Shown here piece by piece: positions 12,901 to 15,900 of a stretch of DNA of 19,123 bases. The position numbers and the translations under genes were made by a program. Under the pieces are notes generated by a model, which was given only the letters and a program-made list of their open reading frames with translations, did not search any database and had not been told where the DNA came from. Every line of letters begins with the position of its first letter. Within the stretch, counting starts at the first letter, position 1. Source of the stretch: Phoronis ovalis (taxonomy: Eukaryota; Phoronida; Phoronidae); assembly GCA_028565635.1 (NCBI GenBank), contig JAOXYB010016432.1:1-19123 (forward strand), written 5' to 3'.

Positions 12901-15900
12901 GCTGCGTAGGTTGTTGTACTGTGGTATCTGTTTACACAAATGATAGTACGTTCATTTAGAAATCAATGTTATTCTTTAGTTTTTGTATAACAAAAACAGA
13001 AAAATATGTTACATATTATATTTAAAGACTCTGTTGCAAGTAGAGAATATGGTGTAATTATATTGGATGCAAAAATATATGGCAAAGAATTACCAAACTA
13101 GATAAAAATGTCTACATAAAAATATGTGTACACATGCAGATTATGTACATCAAAATATTCTAGCACCTGAAAAACTATAGTTGGAGAGGGGACTAGGAAA
13201 AACACCTGGGAAAATGGATGGAAACCTTAATTTCCCTCTTGCTACTCTTGTCACAGTAGTTAGAGCGAAGTTTCACTAATTTAAGTTAAATGTGGTAGAT
13301 TGGATAAATTAGTTATTAAAACTGATAGGTAGTACTTTCTAAAAAATATGAAATGAGAATAGAATCTTTTTTTTACAAAATTAAAGAGCTTTGTAAAATC
13401 ATTTCATTGTCACATGTTGTACAGGATTTCTGATCATACAATGTGCAAATACACAGTTACTGCAGAATCCTAAAATGTTTCCCATCATAAACTGGAATTG
13501 TTTGTGAGGTTTAAGATAATTGATTACAATATATTTCTTTATCACATTTTTAGAAGTAGATAAAATGTTGTGGATTTCTTGGTTTTATCAAATCACTGAT
13601 ATATTTGTACATTCGGATTAATTCAGTTGCATAGTACTTCAGTAACACTCAATACCCAATACCCCTTTTATAAAGTATTTATACGCAAAGCAAGTATAAG
13701 AAATATGAACATCTTTGCTATGCTTATTTTGGGCTTCCATACTTTGGTCAGTGTGGCCCTGATATATGAATCCATTGGATTTTTTGATTTCATTGAGTTG
13801 TAGCAACAAGTCTAGCAGAAGAGACTGGATTATCTGCACCTGAATGAACTAAACTAAGGCCTATGACCCACATCAATGAGACGCGTCATAAAAAATTAGT
13901 TTTGTTTGATCATAGTATTGATTTTTGTTTTACACCCATTAAACACCTTAATCGGTGCCTTTTTTAGTCTATTGTATTTTATATGAACAGTTGAAAGCTT
14001 GAATGGCAAAACAGAGAGAAGGTGTTTCAGGATATTTCCCAGAGGATTAATGCATGTTATTAATTATTGGACGATAGATAATAATGATACATGGTACATC
14101 ATTTTTACACATTGCCTTCGGAGGTATTTTTTCTTACGGCTTGCTGATAGAGAACGAAATTTAATTTATCTGAAGCAATGAGCTATACTCGATCATTTAG
14201 AAAGGTATTGTGCTTTTAGTATGTGTTTATGCAAAGCCAACGATTGTTTCCGTTGAATAAAGATTGTCATTTAACAATGAATATACATTATGCTATGAAC
14301 CAATGTTTTATCATTAAAAAAGTGATCAAATTGGTGTATATTTGAGGTTACCTAGGATAAGAGCTGCAATTAATGAAAACTTGACTGTACTATTTTACAC
14401 TAAACCTGATGTGCCTGTCAGTATTATAGTTTACTATTAAGATTATAGGCATTTATAATGGTATACATACACAGACATATATGCAATATACATGTAAATA
14501 CAGATTAAGTTCGAGTCTAGCTGTAATCTTACGAACATAATGTAATTTATTTATTGATTGGATTTAAGACTTAGTTGAAAAAAATGTGTGCAAAATTGTT
14601 AGTGTGTAATTTCATTAAATAAAGGTATTGTGTATTGAAGATTAATGTTTTGTATGCAACATTTAACTAGAAAATATATTTAATACAGGAAAGAGTGCTA
14701 TGATTGTTCTTACAAAGGGATTAGTAATCAAATGCTGTGTCTGTGCTAGGTTATATAAAACTCCAATTTATGAACTGTAATTAAAGTTTTATACAATTAT
14801 CCTAGGTTAATAACAGCTAGTTGCAGTAACTATACCCTAATCGGCTTTAAGGCTGCTGTAGCACCAATATAAAAAGATCGAAATTTTGCGCAGAAAAATG
14901 TTCTGCGCACATTTTCACGTATTTTGTGTTGATAGACTTATAAATTCCCATAAATCATTATATAAATATTTTGTTTTGAAACTTTTTATTAATTATCTGA
15001 AATTTTGCAATCGTACCTGTTTCAGAAGTAAAGTTTACAACCATGTGAAAAAACAGCCCATGCATCATTTTTAATCTCATTCCCAGATTTCATTTGAAGC
15101 ATGTTTTATGAAAAAATTCAATCAAAAGAAAGTATTATGAGGAAATATTTAAGTTTTATATGTATTTTTAATAAAATCGTCTCATAGATTAGCAAAACAT
15201 TTTTAGAATTTCAGTGAAAGTTGTCTCAGGGTTTGTGCTGCACTGTTTCCTGCAGAAACACTATGGATGTAACTACAACATTTACGCAACTAAACGTTGT
15301 GGTTACTACACCTTAATGAAAGCATGGTGTTCATGTCAGCTCAAACTCTGAAAAGTGGAAGTTTTTGTTTCTAATATTTTAAACTTCCTTTTTATGCTTT
15401 TAAAACAATCTTTAAACTTTAAAAGGCACCTACAGATCCACGCTTTGTAGAATGGATACCTAAAATAAATAAAAAAAACACATATTAAGAACATTGTCTC
15501 AGAGATATTGGTATAACAGCAGGTAGAAAAGTATAAAGAAAAAGCCGCAATAATTGTCAGCAAGTTCTGTTTGTATGGTTTCATTCTGTGATTTAATTGA
15601 TGATCCAGGTAAAATAACTTTTTAATGGCTCATTCAATCTGGAAAGAATCTAACTGCCTTCAGTGAAGCTGACTACACTGAGTATAATTCTTATAGTTTT
15701 ACTAGCATTTCTGTTTTCAATTTTAGAGTGGAGTCACACGCATAGAGCTTGCTAAGCCTGTCAATGGAGGTTTAGGTTTCAGCCTTGTAGCGGGAGAACG
15801 CGGAAATTCAAATGGAATATTTATCAAGGGTATCACTCCTGGTTCAGTTGCAGCGAACGATGCAAGGCTCAGGGTTGGTGACAAACTTTTACAGGTAAAA

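Larger units (their letters stand above)
9714..15726 (+). other. 6.0-kb intron separating the linker from PDZ5
   Basis: By far the longest intron in the window, phase 0, strongly AT-rich. I found no reverse transcriptase, transposase, tRNA or other gene in it. Separately listed elements are a run of nine G (11058-11066), a possible frame-shifting microexon (11405-11451), a 20-base perfect palindrome (11981-12000), a GC-rich hairpin (14887-14909) and a 124-base imperfect inverted repeat (15227-15350). Introns of this relative size can carry enhancers, but nothing in the sequence shows one. Confidence 0.85.
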
